A DNA stretch of 64,000 nt from Planctobacterium marinum (GCF_036322805.1 NZ_AP027272.1:2728001-2792000), one strand, 5' to 3'. Numbered from the stretch's first letter, positions 18,104-27,509 are shown. Notes: a model not told the origin generated them from the letters alone. Numbers and translations are program-made.

Positions 18104-19498
18104 ATGGCAGTTCGATTTTTTCACTGGTTAGATGAATCTATTTCCCGAAAAATAGGTGGCTTATCCACGGTACTGTTGACCTTTATCCTGGCACTTGTGT
18201 TGTACTCCATTGTGCAACTGCGGGAAATCAGTCAAGAAATACAAGAACTGGCACAAATCGATGTCCCTGTATCAGAGCTTGCCGCTGAAATAGAAGTTTT
18301 GCAGTTAGAACAACATATCCTGATGGAGCGCTTGCACTATGAGTTGCGTCTGTCCGATGAGAAAAACTTTCAATCCCAGAAACTCATGCAAGAAAAGTTC
18401 GCAGATTATTCTGTGCGCTTGAAAGACAATATTCACGCACTTACCAGGCTCATTAAAGATGGCTTGGAACAAGGTAAAATAGTTAAAGAAGTCCCGGCCC
18501 ACCAAGCCGTTATCGCCGCATTTGCACAATTCGAAACTGCCCGAGATGAATTTCATCACAACGCCAGTAAAGTATTACAAAACGATGCGCATCTGGTATC
18601 TGAACAAGAATGGCAAGAATTGGAAAAACAAGACCAGGCTTTGGACCAACACTCCCTCAAGGTTCTGCGGGAAATAGAGTCTATTACGGCCGACATCTCT
18701 GCCCAGGCAGAAGAGCATGAAAGGCGCTTTTATTATGTTAATACCGGCCTTGGTATCAGTGCCTTTATTATCGGTATCAATGTGACTTTACTGATCATTA
18801 TTTCTTTTCGCCGACGCATGCGTCACATCAATAGCCAGATCGATAATTTATACAAATCCATCACCGGTAAACAAGACGCCATTAACGCCGATGAGTTGAG
18901 CCCTCAAGGTCGCGACGAGTTGGCCAAGCTGGCCAAAGACATCAATCGACTGATGAGCCAATATTCCGAAGCTGTAGTACATCGAGATGGTATTGAAGAG
19001 GCCCTGATACGCCAAGCCACAACAGACAACCTGACCGGCGCACACAATCGCTATAAATGGGATGAAGCGGCAAAAGCGCTACTAGTGAAAACTAAAAGTG
19101 GTATCACTTCTAGTATCATCTTGTTGGATATAGATAACTTCAAAAATATCAATGACCAGCATGGTCACAATGTTGGTGATAAAGTACTGCAAAACTTGGT
19201 GAATGACATAAATGAACTGATACGCCAAAGCGACCTTGTGTTTCGCATGGGTGGCGAAGAGTTCACCGTTTTATTGCAGGGCTGCGACTTACAAAAAGCT
19301 GCCGCTATCGCTGAGAACATTCGCGCCGAGTTGCAAGTGGCACCACGAAACGAAATCCCGCAATTTACTGCGAGCTTTGGTGTTACCGAACTACGTAGCC
19401 ATGACTCGCTAGAATCCTTACTGGAAAGAGCAGACAAAGCCCTTTATCAAGCCAAAGCACAAGGAAAAAATCAGGTCTGTATTGCATCGAACGATTGA
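18104..19498 (+). CDS. Membrane diguanylate cyclase with HAMP-like linker (GGDEF protein)
   Basis: 464 residues. Two transmembrane helices (about 18-42 and 212-232) bracket a periplasmic, mostly helical four-helix-bundle-like sensor of about 170 residues. A cytoplasmic linker resembling HAMP leads into a GGDEF domain (about 300-460). The active-site motif is GGEEF at residues 383-387, so the enzyme should convert two GTP to c-di-GMP. The inhibitory product-binding site RxxD is present as RQSD at 374-377, five residues ahead of the motif, so feedback inhibition is expected. The gene appears monocistronic and has no obvious partner; the signal it senses is unknown. Confidence 0.93.
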   Translation: MAVRFFHWLDESISRKIGGLSTVLLTFILALVLYSIVQLREISQEIQELAQIDVPVSELAAEIEVLQLEQHILMERLHYELRLSDEKNFQSQKLMQEKFADYSVRLKDNIHALTRLIKDGLEQGKIVKEVPAHQAVIAAFAQFETARDEFHHNASKVLQNDAHLVSEQEWQELEKQDQALDQHSLKVLREIESITADISAQAEEHERRFYYVNTGLGISAFIIGINVTLLIIISFRRRMRHINSQIDNLYKSITGKQDAINADELSPQGRDELAKLAKDINRLMSQYSEAVVHRDGIEEALIRQATTDNLTGAHNRYKWDEAAKALLVKTKSGITSSIILLDIDNFKNINDQHGHNVGDKVLQNLVNDINELIRQSDLVFRMGGEEFTVLLQGCDLQKAAAIAENIRAELQVAPRNEIPQFTASFGVTELRSHDSLESLLERADKALYQAKAQGKNQVCIASND

Positions 19499-19531
19499 AG
19501 CAAAATACTACATTAAAAAGGACGTTAAACT

Positions 19532-19846
19532 ATGGCAAAGATACAAATCGTGCGTGACTCGGGTTTTGCCGATCGTTCCAGAGACTATGAGGTGATCTGC
19601 GACGGAGAACTGCTTGGCAAAATTGCCAATGGCGACACAGGCGAATTTGAAGTGTCACCAGGCAAACATGAAATTTATCTGAGCATAGACTGGTGTCGCT
19701 CCAATAGTGTTTCAATTGATGTCGCAGAAGGACATCCTAATACAATGCTTAAATGCGGTTCTAATCTAGGTGGCTTAAAATTGCTATTGGCGGCGCTTTA
19801 CATTACTGTTTGGCGTAATGACTATATTTGGTTAACACTCAACTAG
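19532..19846 (+). CDS. Small hypothetical protein, possible PEGA-like beta fold with C-terminal hydrophobic segment
   Basis: 104 residues, not recognised. The first two thirds look like short beta strands (IQIVRDSGF, YEVICDGELLGKI, GEFEVSPGKHEIYLSIDWCRS), a pattern seen in carrier-surface or PEGA-type domains that hold a Gly-Lys-His turn. The end is hydrophobic (GGLKLLLAALYITVW), possibly one membrane helix. A good AAAAGGA Shine-Dalgarno lies upstream of the ATG. It stands between the diguanylate cyclase and two small membrane-protein genes on the same strand. No function is proposed. Confidence 0.65.
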   Translation: MAKIQIVRDSGFADRSRDYEVICDGELLGKIANGDTGEFEVSPGKHEIYLSIDWCRSNSVSIDVAEGHPNTMLKCGSNLGGLKLLLAALYITVWRNDYIWLTLN

Positions 19847-19902
19847 TCAAAACAATAGCCATCACTTTTCGAGGCTGAGCAGCTTTATGGAGGAAGCGAT
19901 TC

Positions 19903-20238
19903 ATGACACTCTACCCTTACTCAAAAATCACTACAAAAAAATTAGGCTTACTGTTGTTCGCGGCCAGGGCCATCACTTTACTGGGCTTTTTAGCCTTCGC
20001 TGTTGCCTTTATTGTGGTATCTTTTATGTTAATTTCCTATGGTCACATCAGCATACCAGACGATTTTTATCGTCGCGGAGACTATACTGGGTTAAGTGCC
20101 ATGTTTATATTGGCTGTGGGTTTTGCTTGCTTAATAGCTTGCTCGTTAGTGGGAGGTATCGCTGCGGCGCTGGTGGCAATAGAATCCAACTTGAACGCTT
20201 CGAAAAGCAGTTCTCATAGCGGACCATTAAATGGATAG
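19903..20238 (+). CDS. Small integral membrane protein of unknown function
   Basis: 111 residues with two long hydrophobic segments (about 13-45 and 66-92). The ATG at 19903 is favoured because GGAGG lies nine bases upstream; the overlapping frame starting at 19887 has no such signal and less plausible composition. The 3' end overlaps the start of the following membrane methyltransferase-like gene by eight bases, suggesting co-translation. I recognise no family. Confidence 0.62.
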   Translation: MTLYPYSKITTKKLGLLLFAARAITLLGFLAFAVAFIVVSFMLISYGHISIPDDFYRRGDYTGLSAMFILAVGFACLIACSLVGGIAAALVAIESNLNASKSSSHSGPLNG

Positions 20239-20857
20239 CAGTTTTACACTTACTGACATTACCGAGTTTACACGTCACTACCTGGCAATATTCTATTCCT
20301 TTGTTGCACTGTTTTATACCCTGAGAATTGTGTTTCTAACACGCGCAACGGCTAAAGAAGTCGTGTTTCCTGGCCGACCTTATTGCAACGATTGGTGGAA
20401 TCATCTGGCTTTTCGGATATTCAGAGTTACCATCTGGTGGGTTTGTCTGGCGCGATTATTTTATCCACAACTCGATTATTATCTTGGACTGTTCTACGAT
20501 TTTCAGCACCCAATAGTGATTGTTACAGGTGTTGCCCTGCTAACTTCAGGCTTTTTAATGACAATCCTTGTCCATTTTGCCATGGGATCTGCGTGGCGCT
20601 CTGGTATTGACCCAAACAGGCCGACAAAACTGATCACTTCAGGTATGTACCAATACAGTCGCAATCCTATGTTTGTGTTTGTCGCTATTGCACAGTGGGG
20701 ATTTTTCCTTGCCCTTCCCTCGTGTTTCTCATTGCTTTGTTTGATAATAGGACATCTGGCTTTGTACCGTCAGGTCAGAGAAGAAGAAAAGCACTTATCT
20801 GTTTTGTTCCCGCAGGAATTTGTTGCCTATACACAAAAGGTCAGGCGCTGGGTCTGA
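20231..20857 (+). CDS. Isoprenylcysteine carboxyl methyltransferase-like membrane protein
   Basis: 208 residues with about five hydrophobic helices. ITSGMYQYSRNPMFVFV near residues 138-154 is the cofactor-side motif of the ICMT/PEMT family (G-x-Y-x-x-x-R-N-P), and a C-terminal EEKHLSVLFPQEFVAYTQKVRRW matches the conserved Glu-Glu...Y...V-R-R-W end of these proteins (the E-E pair binds the substrate side). Bacterial members methylate lipids or unknown small molecules with S-adenosylmethionine; the substrate here is unknown. It overlaps the preceding small membrane protein by eight bases. Confidence 0.83.
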   Translation: MDSSFTLTDITEFTRHYLAIFYSFVALFYTLRIVFLTRATAKEVVFPGRPYCNDWWNHLAFRIFRVTIWWVCLARLFYPQLDYYLGLFYDFQHPIVIVTGVALLTSGFLMTILVHFAMGSAWRSGIDPNRPTKLITSGMYQYSRNPMFVFVAIAQWGFFLALPSCFSLLCLIIGHLALYRQVREEEKHLSVLFPQEFVAYTQKVRRWV

Positions 20858-20998
20858 ACAGCGCCAATTTCTCCTCTATTTCTAATCCCGGGCTATTAGT
20901 CCCTGTAGGTTTTGTTATCTCAGGCTACTGGCTAATAATGCAAATCCCAACTATTCTTTAAAATCCATGAAAAGCATGCGAAATATATAAAAAATACA

Positions 20999-21457
20999 GT
21001 GAAAACGTTAAATTACGCCACGATTATCGAACAACCCCCTGCTATTGTTTTTGCCGTGATGACCGACAAAGCACTCTATCCCGAATGGGCCAAAGCTTGG
21101 GGCGAAGGTATGACCTATACTGGCGAATGGCAATTAGGGGCTCATCTATCCTTTTTAGATGAACAGCGCGGTGGCACCAAAGTAGTTATTGAAGAATTTG
21201 TGCAGGACAAAGTTATCAAGTGTCGACATATTGCCATGGTCAGTCCTGATAACATCGAAATCCAAGTAATGGACAATACCATGCAGAAATGGGTTGATAC
21301 GCAAGAGAACTATTATTTCTATGACCATGGACAAAATGCAACGCAACTGGAAGTAGAGATGGTCACAGATGAAATGTTTGAGGGCATGATGGCCAATTGG
21401 ACAATAGCATTACAATTGCTTAAAGTCCTGTGCGAATCAGGGACTCGTCCCAGCTAA
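20999..21457 (+). CDS. SRPBCC/AHSA1-like protein (GTG start)
   Basis: 152 residues with a GTG start; no stronger alternative ATG begins the domain. The sequence has the START-like pattern TIIEQPPAIVFAVMTDKALYPEW, with a Pro-Pro turn leading to a helix and a Trp, a Trp-containing strand, and a C-terminal helix (ANWTIALQLLKVLCE). Such small cytoplasmic proteins bind hydrophobic ligands or act as Hsp90 co-chaperone-like domains; the function is unknown. It converges on a GNAT gene, with stop codons four bases apart. Confidence 0.72.
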   Translation: MKTLNYATIIEQPPAIVFAVMTDKALYPEWAKAWGEGMTYTGEWQLGAHLSFLDEQRGGTKVVIEEFVQDKVIKCRHIAMVSPDNIEIQVMDNTMQKWVDTQENYYFYDHGQNATQLEVEMVTDEMFEGMMANWTIALQLLKVLCESGTRPS

Positions 21458-21460
21458 ACC

Positions 21461-21922
21461 TCAATCCAGTACTCTTTCCATAAAAATACTGTTTGGATCA
21501 TTGCTGTAGTCTGCAAACGGGCCGCGAACACGGAACCCATAACCACTGTAGAGACTTCTGGCAGGTTCAAAGAAGGGTTCAGCACCAGTTTCCAATCGCA
21601 ACATCTGATAACCCCGTTGTTTGGCAACAGCAATAACATGCTCCAGCAAAACTTTGCCAATCCCCTGCCCTCTGCTGGCATTTGAAGTGCGCATGGACTT
21701 AATTTCTGCCCAATGGCGCTCGTGCTCTTTAAGGGCAACACAGCCTAACGCCTCATCCCCTTGCCACACAGACCAAAAAGAAATATCCGGTTGCCTCAAA
21801 GCCGCCAAATCCAAAGTGTGAACACTTTCAGGAGGCGAAGTAGCGTACATATCGGCGATATGCTCCTCCAATAACGCAACTACCTGTGGCTCCATAACAT
21901 CATCCAGACGAATATCTAACAT
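21461..21922 (-). CDS. GNAT family N-acetyltransferase
   Basis: About 153 residues from the ATG at 21922 (MLDIRLDD), preferred over in-frame ATGs at 21928 and 21949 because AAGGA lies at a suitable distance. The acetyl-CoA-binding motif A is SNASRGQGIGKVLLEHVIAVA with the R-G-Q-G-I-G pyrophosphate loop (written here as its key residues), and motif B contains LYSGYGFRVRGPFADY. The protein transfers an acetyl group from acetyl-CoA to an amine; the substrate is unknown. A second, unrelated GNAT gene lies immediately upstream on the same strand. Confidence 0.87.
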   Translation of the reverse strand: MLDIRLDDVMEPQVVALLEEHIADMYATSPPESVHTLDLAALRQPDISFWSVWQGDEALGCVALKEHERHWAEIKSMRTSNASRGQGIGKVLLEHVIAVAKQRGYQMLRLETGAEPFFEPARSLYSGYGFRVRGPFADYSNDPNSIFMERVLD

Positions 21923-21952
21923 GGCCATTCCTTTATGATTTTTGGACAAACC

Positions 21953-22447
21953 TTAAGCAATAATTTTACGATACATTTGCACTGTTTTACCTTCCGGATG
22001 CAATACTAATTCAACTGCTTCAAAACCACAGTTCAGGTGGAATTGATGTGATGCCGGATTGGGAGGCTCTTGATTCACTTCACAACACAGGGATTCAATA
22101 CCGTTGTCACGGCAAAAAGCCTCAGCCCTTTGATAAAGTTCTCTGCCAATACCTTGCCCTTTGTAGATTGGACTAACGAATATACGGTCGATGTACAGGA
22201 AGTTAGTGTAGCGTTCACAAAACCAGTTAAAGTTAAATCCGTGGTTATCGGCACCTGTCACGAATCCCATTATCAAACCTGAAATTGCATATTCATCTGT
22301 GCAAACCTCCACAAACGCGGCTTCGTTACACAAAAAGGATAGCGTATTGAGATCCAGCTCGTTAACGTGGGGAACTTCTCGGTTATTGAGACGTAATAAT
22401 TCTGGTAAATAACTTGATTCTAACTGGTTAAAACTGAGTCCCTGCAT
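21953..22447 (-). CDS. GNAT family N-acetyltransferase
   Basis: About 164 residues from the ATG at 22447 (MQGLSFNQLE), which is preceded by GGTGGAG. The frame continues upstream to a TTG at 22576, but that extension has no domain signature, so it is probably untranslated. Motif A reads FVSPIYKGQGIGRELYQRA, and QFHLNCGFEAVEL is the C-terminal beta-strand pair seen in GNAT enzymes. Substrate unknown. It precedes another GNAT gene with only a 30-bp gap, so the two are probably co-transcribed. Confidence 0.82.
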   Translation of the reverse strand: MQGLSFNQLESSYLPELLRLNNREVPHVNELDLNTLSFLCNEAAFVEVCTDEYAISGLIMGFVTGADNHGFNFNWFCERYTNFLYIDRIFVSPIYKGQGIGRELYQRAEAFCRDNGIESLCCEVNQEPPNPASHQFHLNCGFEAVELVLHPEGKTVQMYRKIIA

Positions 22448-22742
22448 CTCTCCACCCGGCTTGTAATTGTTGCTCACAGGCATTACCTGATCATTCAAGA
22501 CTGCCAATATTTCTGTCTCATTATTCTTGCAAACGCCCTGTAAAACAAGCAAAAAAGTGCTCTGTTCAACTAACAAAATATCAGTGCGATTACTCTCACA
22601 ACTCGCTGTTTTTCAGTAATAAAAATAATTTGTTACTGGATTGGACAAAATTATTTGCCAGCGCAGTTAAACCATTTCATCACTCACCGCGACTTAGCCT
22701 GTGATTGTTCAGTTTTAATTCATTTTTATTGTGGGGAAATCA

Positions 22743-24017
22743 ATGAAAATAACCGATACCAGTGGCCAGGATGTCGTAATTGCACCCAAGTCAAATAAGA
22801 CAGTTTGGCTCAAAGGCGGTGTTGTCGCTATTGTTGTTATCGCGCTGACAGGCGCAATTGCACCATCATATAGTGATTGGGCCAACTCTGATACTTCCAT
22901 ATCCCGAGAGCGATTGAGGTTGGCTAAAGTGACCCGGGGCGACTTTGTCAGAGACCTGTCAGTTCAAGGACGTGTGGTGGCCGCCGTCAGTCCAAAACTT
23001 TACAGTCCAGCGCAAGGTACCATTACCTTTCAAGTTGACGCAGGCGACTCCGTTACCCAAAACCAGGTACTTGCCAGTATCGATAGTCCAGAGCTGACCA
23101 ATGAGTTGCAACAGGAAGAGGCGACGCTGCAACGGTTGCAAATAGAATTAGATCGCAAAAAGATACAGGCCAAACAACAAGCATTAAACAATCAAAAATC
23201 TATTGATCAAGCTCTGGTAGCCCTCACCGCCGCAGACAGGGAAAAAAGGCGGGCTGATAAGGCGATAAAAAGTAACAGCATCAGTGCCATCGATTTTGAA
23301 AAGGCACAGGATGAGCTGGAAAATGCCCGGCTGGAACACAAGCACGCCGTTGAAGATGCGCAACTGGCGATTGAGTCCTTCGAGTTTGAATTAAAAACCA
23401 ACCAATTGCAGGTGGACCGCCAGGCACTACTGGTAGCCGATTTACAACGCAAAGTACAGCAACTCACCGTACGCTCACCAGTGAGCGGCATTGTAGGTAA
23501 TCTCGCCGTCGAGCAAAAAAATCAGGTGGCACAAAATCAGGCAATTTTATCTGTGGTAGACCTAAGTGAATTTGAAGTGGAGCTACAAATTCCTGAAAGC
23601 TACGCCGATGACTTGGCCATTGGTATGGATGCAGAAATTCAGTTTAATGGCGAGGCGCACTCTGCAGTGCTGGTCACGATTTCCCCCGAAATCCAAAACA
23701 ATCAGGTGACCGGTAGAGTGCGTTTCGCCAACTCTTCAGAACTCGGCTTACGCCAAAACCAACGTTTGACTACGCGTATTCTGATGGAAAACAAAGCCGA
23801 CGTATTGATGGTACAGCGCGGACAATTTCTTGAAAGTGCCGGGGGCAAAGTGGCCTATGTAGTGCAGGATAATCGCGCCGTTCGAACTGCCATTAACACC
23901 GGCGCCCGGAGCCTGGGCTCGGTAGAAATACTCACAGGTTTAAATATCGGTGATGAAATTATCATCTCCAGCACAGAGGCGTTTGCCGGCGCCGAAACCG
24001 TATTACTTACTCAATAA
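22743..24017 (+). CDS. Periplasmic adaptor protein of an ABC exporter (HlyD/MacA-like)
   Basis: 424 residues from the ATG at 22743, preceded by GTGGGGAAA; the in-frame GTG at 22731 is within that signal. One N-terminal membrane helix (about 22-42) anchors the protein with the rest in the periplasm. A lipoyl half (ITFQVDAGDSVTQNQVLASI) is followed by a long coiled coil (about residues 110-235), the second lipoyl half (VRSPVSGIVGNLAVEQ) and a beta-barrel domain. It links the ABC transporter encoded downstream to an outer-membrane channel. The next ATG follows the stop by 15 bases. Confidence 0.88.
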   Translation: MKITDTSGQDVVIAPKSNKTVWLKGGVVAIVVIALTGAIAPSYSDWANSDTSISRERLRLAKVTRGDFVRDLSVQGRVVAAVSPKLYSPAQGTITFQVDAGDSVTQNQVLASIDSPELTNELQQEEATLQRLQIELDRKKIQAKQQALNNQKSIDQALVALTAADREKRRADKAIKSNSISAIDFEKAQDELENARLEHKHAVEDAQLAIESFEFELKTNQLQVDRQALLVADLQRKVQQLTVRSPVSGIVGNLAVEQKNQVAQNQAILSVVDLSEFEVELQIPESYADDLAIGMDAEIQFNGEAHSAVLVTISPEIQNNQVTGRVRFANSSELGLRQNQRLTTRILMENKADVLMVQRGQFLESAGGKVAYVVQDNRAVRTAINTGARSLGSVEILTGLNIGDEIIISSTEAFAGAETVLLTQ

Positions 24018-24032
24018 TTGGGGGAAGCTCAA

Positions 24033-24740
24033 ATGTTAAAAATGGAAAATATTTCAAAAGTCTATCGCACCGACATGGTAGAAACCCATGCCCTTAAGGA
24101 GTTCAATCTGGAAGTCAACGAAGGAGACTTTATAGCGGTAACAGGCCCATCTGGCTCTGGGAAAACTACCTTCTTGAATATCGCAGGGTTACTGGAAACC
24201 TACTCTGGTGGGCGTTACTTCCTTGATGGCAAAGATGTTTCGGGTATCAGCGATGCAGCCAGGAGCCGGGTTAGAAATGAAAAAATTGGCTTTATTTTTC
24301 AGGGTTTTAACCTGATCCCAGACCTCAATTTATTCGACAATGTTGATGTACCGCTGCGCTATCGCGGCTTTAGCAGTAAAGAGCGCAAAGAACGCATAGA
24401 GCACAGTCTGGATACCGTGGGCTTAGCTAACCGTATGAAACACTTGCCAGCACAGTTGTCGGGTGGACAACAACAGCGGGTCGCAATCGCACGCGCATTG
24501 GCAGGCTCACCCCGTTTTCTGCTAGCCGACGAACCCACCGGTAATCTTGACAGCAAAATGGCCCACAGCGTGATGGAGCTATTACAAGACATCAACGCCA
24601 ATGGCACTACGATAGTAATGGTGACACATGATCCGGGCCTTGCGGCACAAGCCAAACGCAATATTTACGTTCGGGATGGCAAAGTCAGCGAGTTACACGA
24701 AGTTTCCGCGCCTCCCACCAAAGAAGTTGTCAACGCCTGA
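24033..24740 (+). CDS. ABC transporter ATP-binding protein, MacB/LolD type
   Basis: 235 residues from ATG 24033, preceded by GGGGGAAG; the in-frame TTG at 24018 lies in front of that signal. Walker A is GPSGSGKTT, the signature motif is LSGGQQQRVAIARAL and Walker B with the catalytic Glu is FLLADEPTGNLD. The latter form is typical of the LolD/MacB/FtsE class of ATPases that drive FtsX-type permeases. It powers the two permeases encoded downstream, working mechanically on periplasmic substrates rather than pumping through the membrane. The four genes have gaps of about 10 bp and form one operon. Confidence 0.94.
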   Translation: MLKMENISKVYRTDMVETHALKEFNLEVNEGDFIAVTGPSGSGKTTFLNIAGLLETYSGGRYFLDGKDVSGISDAARSRVRNEKIGFIFQGFNLIPDLNLFDNVDVPLRYRGFSSKERKERIEHSLDTVGLANRMKHLPAQLSGGQQQRVAIARALAGSPRFLLADEPTGNLDSKMAHSVMELLQDINANGTTIVMVTHDPGLAAQAKRNIYVRDGKVSELHEVSAPPTKEVVNA

Positions 24741-24751
24741 GGACTGCCATC

Positions 24752-26065
24752 ATGATGAGTTATTACTTTCGTCTGGCGCTGATAAGCATGCGTCGCAATC
24801 CCGTGCTCAGTACTTTAATGGTGCTGGCAATCGCTTTGGGCATTGGCGCCTGCATGACCACCATTACGGTCAACTATCTGATGTCCAACAACCCGATAAA
24901 ACACAAAAGCGACGTACTATTTCATGTGCAATTAGACAACTGGGGTCCCTATGAGGCTGCAGTTGACCCTAACGATCCTCCCTTTCAAATGACCTGGACA
25001 GATGTCAATAATTTGCAAAAAGCGGAGCGGGCATATCGTCAAGCAGCCATGGCAAAATCAGGTGGCGTTGTGGTACCGGCTGATACCAATATCAAACCTT
25101 TTCAAGCCGGTTATCGCCTGACCTACGGTGATTTTTTTACTATGTTTGACGTGCCATTTTTATATGGCTCAGGTTGGGATTCAGAGGCCGACAGCAATGG
25201 CAGACACGTTGTTGTATTAACCAAAGAAATTAACGAAACCCTGTTCGGTGGTAAAGATTCAATCGGCGAGAACGTGACCTTGTCCGGTGAGATATTTACA
25301 GTTGTGGGAGTAATTGATGAATGGCACCCCATCCCCAAGTTCTACGATCTGAACAATGATGACTTTGGTCGCCCCTCTGAACTGTTCATGCCCTTGTCTC
25401 TGAAACTCAGTATGAAGCTGCCCAGTTGGGGTAATGTTAATTGCTGGAAATCCCCCGATGAAGATGGCTTCGAAGGATTCCTCAACTCAGAATGTGTTAA
25501 CTTTCAGTTTTGGGTGGAGTTAAACAATCCGGGAGAAAGAGCCGACTACGCCCAGTTCCTGAATAATTATGTTAATGAACAAAAAACCTTTGGTCGCTTC
25601 CCTCGCCCTCTTAACAACCGCTTAAATAACGTCCAGGAATGGCTTGAATACAACGAAGTTGTTGCAGATGACGCTCAGATAATGATGTGGTTATCGCTGA
25701 TGTTCCTGGTTGTGTGCCTGCTCAACACCATTGGTTTGATGCTGTCTAAGTTCATGGGCAAGTCCAGTGAAATTGGTCTGCGAAGAGCCGTTGGAGCAAC
25801 CAAAAAAGACCTATTCATCCAACACACGGTTGAAACCGCCTGTATTGGTATCGCAGGCGGTATTGTCGGCCTCGGGTTGTCCTTCTTTGGATTGCAAGGA
25901 CTTAGAGCACTATATGGCGAATTTGCAGATAAGCTCACCAGTCTTGATATGAATATGGCGATATTAGCCATCCTGCTCTCTCTGGTGGCTACCATCATTG
26001 CTGGTCTCTATCCCACCTGGCGTGCTTGCTCGATTGCACCCGCCAGCCAACTGAAAAGTCAATAA
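24752..26065 (+). CDS. ABC transporter permease, MacB/FtsX type
   Basis: 437 residues. A first helix (about 16-38), a periplasmic MacB_PCD-like core of about 250 residues and three C-terminal helices (FtsX domain, from about residue 305) give the classical 4-helix layout. SSEIGLRRAVGATKKDLFIQH is the coupling segment characteristic of FtsX-domain permeases that contacts the ATPase. It is a half transporter without a fused ATPase. It probably pairs with the next gene, which is of similar size and architecture but different sequence. Substrate is unknown. Confidence 0.9.
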   Translation: MMSYYFRLALISMRRNPVLSTLMVLAIALGIGACMTTITVNYLMSNNPIKHKSDVLFHVQLDNWGPYEAAVDPNDPPFQMTWTDVNNLQKAERAYRQAAMAKSGGVVVPADTNIKPFQAGYRLTYGDFFTMFDVPFLYGSGWDSEADSNGRHVVVLTKEINETLFGGKDSIGENVTLSGEIFTVVGVIDEWHPIPKFYDLNNDDFGRPSELFMPLSLKLSMKLPSWGNVNCWKSPDEDGFEGFLNSECVNFQFWVELNNPGERADYAQFLNNYVNEQKTFGRFPRPLNNRLNNVQEWLEYNEVVADDAQIMMWLSLMFLVVCLLNTIGLMLSKFMGKSSEIGLRRAVGATKKDLFIQHTVETACIGIAGGIVGLGLSFFGLQGLRALYGEFADKLTSLDMNMAILAILLSLVATIIAGLYPTWRACSIAPASQLKSQ

Positions 26066-26075
26066 GGAGATCGCT

Positions 26076-27305
26076 ATGTTTGCCTCATTAGAAATCGGTC
26101 CTATCTTTCGAACTTTACTGCGCAACAAAATGGGGGCACTACTTATTGCCCTACAAATTGCGGTTACCATGACAATTGTGGTGAATGCCATTTTTATCAT
26201 AGATGAACGCGAAGCGTTGATGGCGCGTGTCAGTGGCGTTGACGAGCCCAATAGCTTTAGCGTAAGTAGCAACGGTTTTGCTGAAGACTTTGACAATGAA
26301 AATACCATTCAGGAAGACCTGCGCCAGATTCGTGCCCTTCCCTCAGTGTTAAATGTGACTACTATTAACGCCATTCCCATTAGCGGAGGCGGTTGGTCCA
26401 TGAGTTTGCAGGTGGAGTCAGGAGAAGATAAAGATGATATATCCACGGCGGTTTATATGGTGGACGAACACGGCATTGAAACCTTGGATGTCGCGCTGCT
26501 GGCGGGTCGAAACTTCAGTTATCAGGAAATGCGCTATCGCGATGGTACGGAAGAGGGATGGCCGCAAAATATCATCATAACGGAAGCCTTGCTACAGGAT
26601 TTATTTCCCGATACGACGCCCGGCGAAGTTATTGGCAAAACCGTCTATATTGATCGCAACGAACCCATGCAAATTATTGGGGTTATCGATACACTTCAGG
26701 CACCTTGGATTGGTTGGGATCAACTGGAAAACGCCATGTTGTCGCCTGAGTATATCGCCTTTAATAACTCAACTCGCTATTTCGTTCGCGCTCAAAACGG
26801 TATGCGGGACCAAGCCATGCGCGATGTAGAGGAATACCTGGCCCAACGCAGCAGTGAACGCCTCGTTCGGGGCATAGAGTCTTTTCAGGAAGTACGAGAA
26901 AACAGTTACGGATTTCACGCTGCCATGATCAAGATTTTAACTGTCGTCATGGTAACCTTGGTGATTATCACAGGTATGGGCATCGTCGGCCTTGCCAGTT
27001 TTAACGTGAACAGGCGTAAGAAACAAATTGGTACTCGTCGTGCCTTGGGCGCTACCCAATGGCAAATTGTGCGTTATTTCATGCTGGAAAATTTTGTTAT
27101 TACCAGTATTGGTGTTGCAACCGGCGCAGCCCTTAGCATTGGGTTAAACATCCTGTTGGTGAACTTTTTTGAACTCAATCGCATTACCTGGTACTACATT
27201 CCTATTGGCATGCTTTGTTTGTGGTGTTTAGGGCAACTGGCAGTGTATGGACCCGCCCGCAAAGCGGCGAATATCCCACCGGCAATGGCTACCCGCACGG
27301 TTTAA
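26076..27305 (+). CDS. ABC transporter permease, MacB/FtsX type (second subunit)
   Basis: 409 residues. One N-terminal helix (about 18-40), a MacB-like periplasmic domain and three C-terminal helices from about residue 285, with the FtsX coupling sequence RKKQIGTRRALGATQWQIVRY near residues 318-340. It differs clearly from the upstream permease, so a heterodimer is likely. AAGGAG precedes the ATG. The last gene of the adaptor-ATPase-permease-permease operon is followed by an intrinsic terminator. Confidence 0.9.
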   Translation: MFASLEIGPIFRTLLRNKMGALLIALQIAVTMTIVVNAIFIIDEREALMARVSGVDEPNSFSVSSNGFAEDFDNENTIQEDLRQIRALPSVLNVTTINAIPISGGGWSMSLQVESGEDKDDISTAVYMVDEHGIETLDVALLAGRNFSYQEMRYRDGTEEGWPQNIIITEALLQDLFPDTTPGEVIGKTVYIDRNEPMQIIGVIDTLQAPWIGWDQLENAMLSPEYIAFNNSTRYFVRAQNGMRDQAMRDVEEYLAQRSSERLVRGIESFQEVRENSYGFHAAMIKILTVVMVTLVIITGMGIVGLASFNVNRRKKQIGTRRALGATQWQIVRYFMLENFVITSIGVATGAALSIGLNILLVNFFELNRITWYYIPIGMLCLWCLGQLAVYGPARKAANIPPAMATRTV

Positions 27306-27326
27306 ATTTAGATTCATAAAAACATC

Positions 27327-27347
27327 GAGGGGCATCAGCCCCTCTTT
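27327..27347 (+). terminator. Intrinsic terminator after the ABC exporter operon
   Basis: GAGGGGC (27327-27333) and GCCCCTC (27338-27344) form a perfect 7-bp GC-rich stem with an ATCA loop, followed by a short pyrimidine run, 22 bp after the stop. Confidence 0.8.
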
Positions 27348-27509
27348 CTCCTATCCCTTAAGATCCCATAGCGATACATGTACTGTTCAATTCATACTAA
27401 AGCAGTATGTTAATTTCACTGGAAAAAACGATACTGCCTCCATATTGTTCGTCTAAAATAAAATAGAACAGTGTTGTTGACACCTTCTCGGCTTTAGGAA
27501 TCTATTTAC

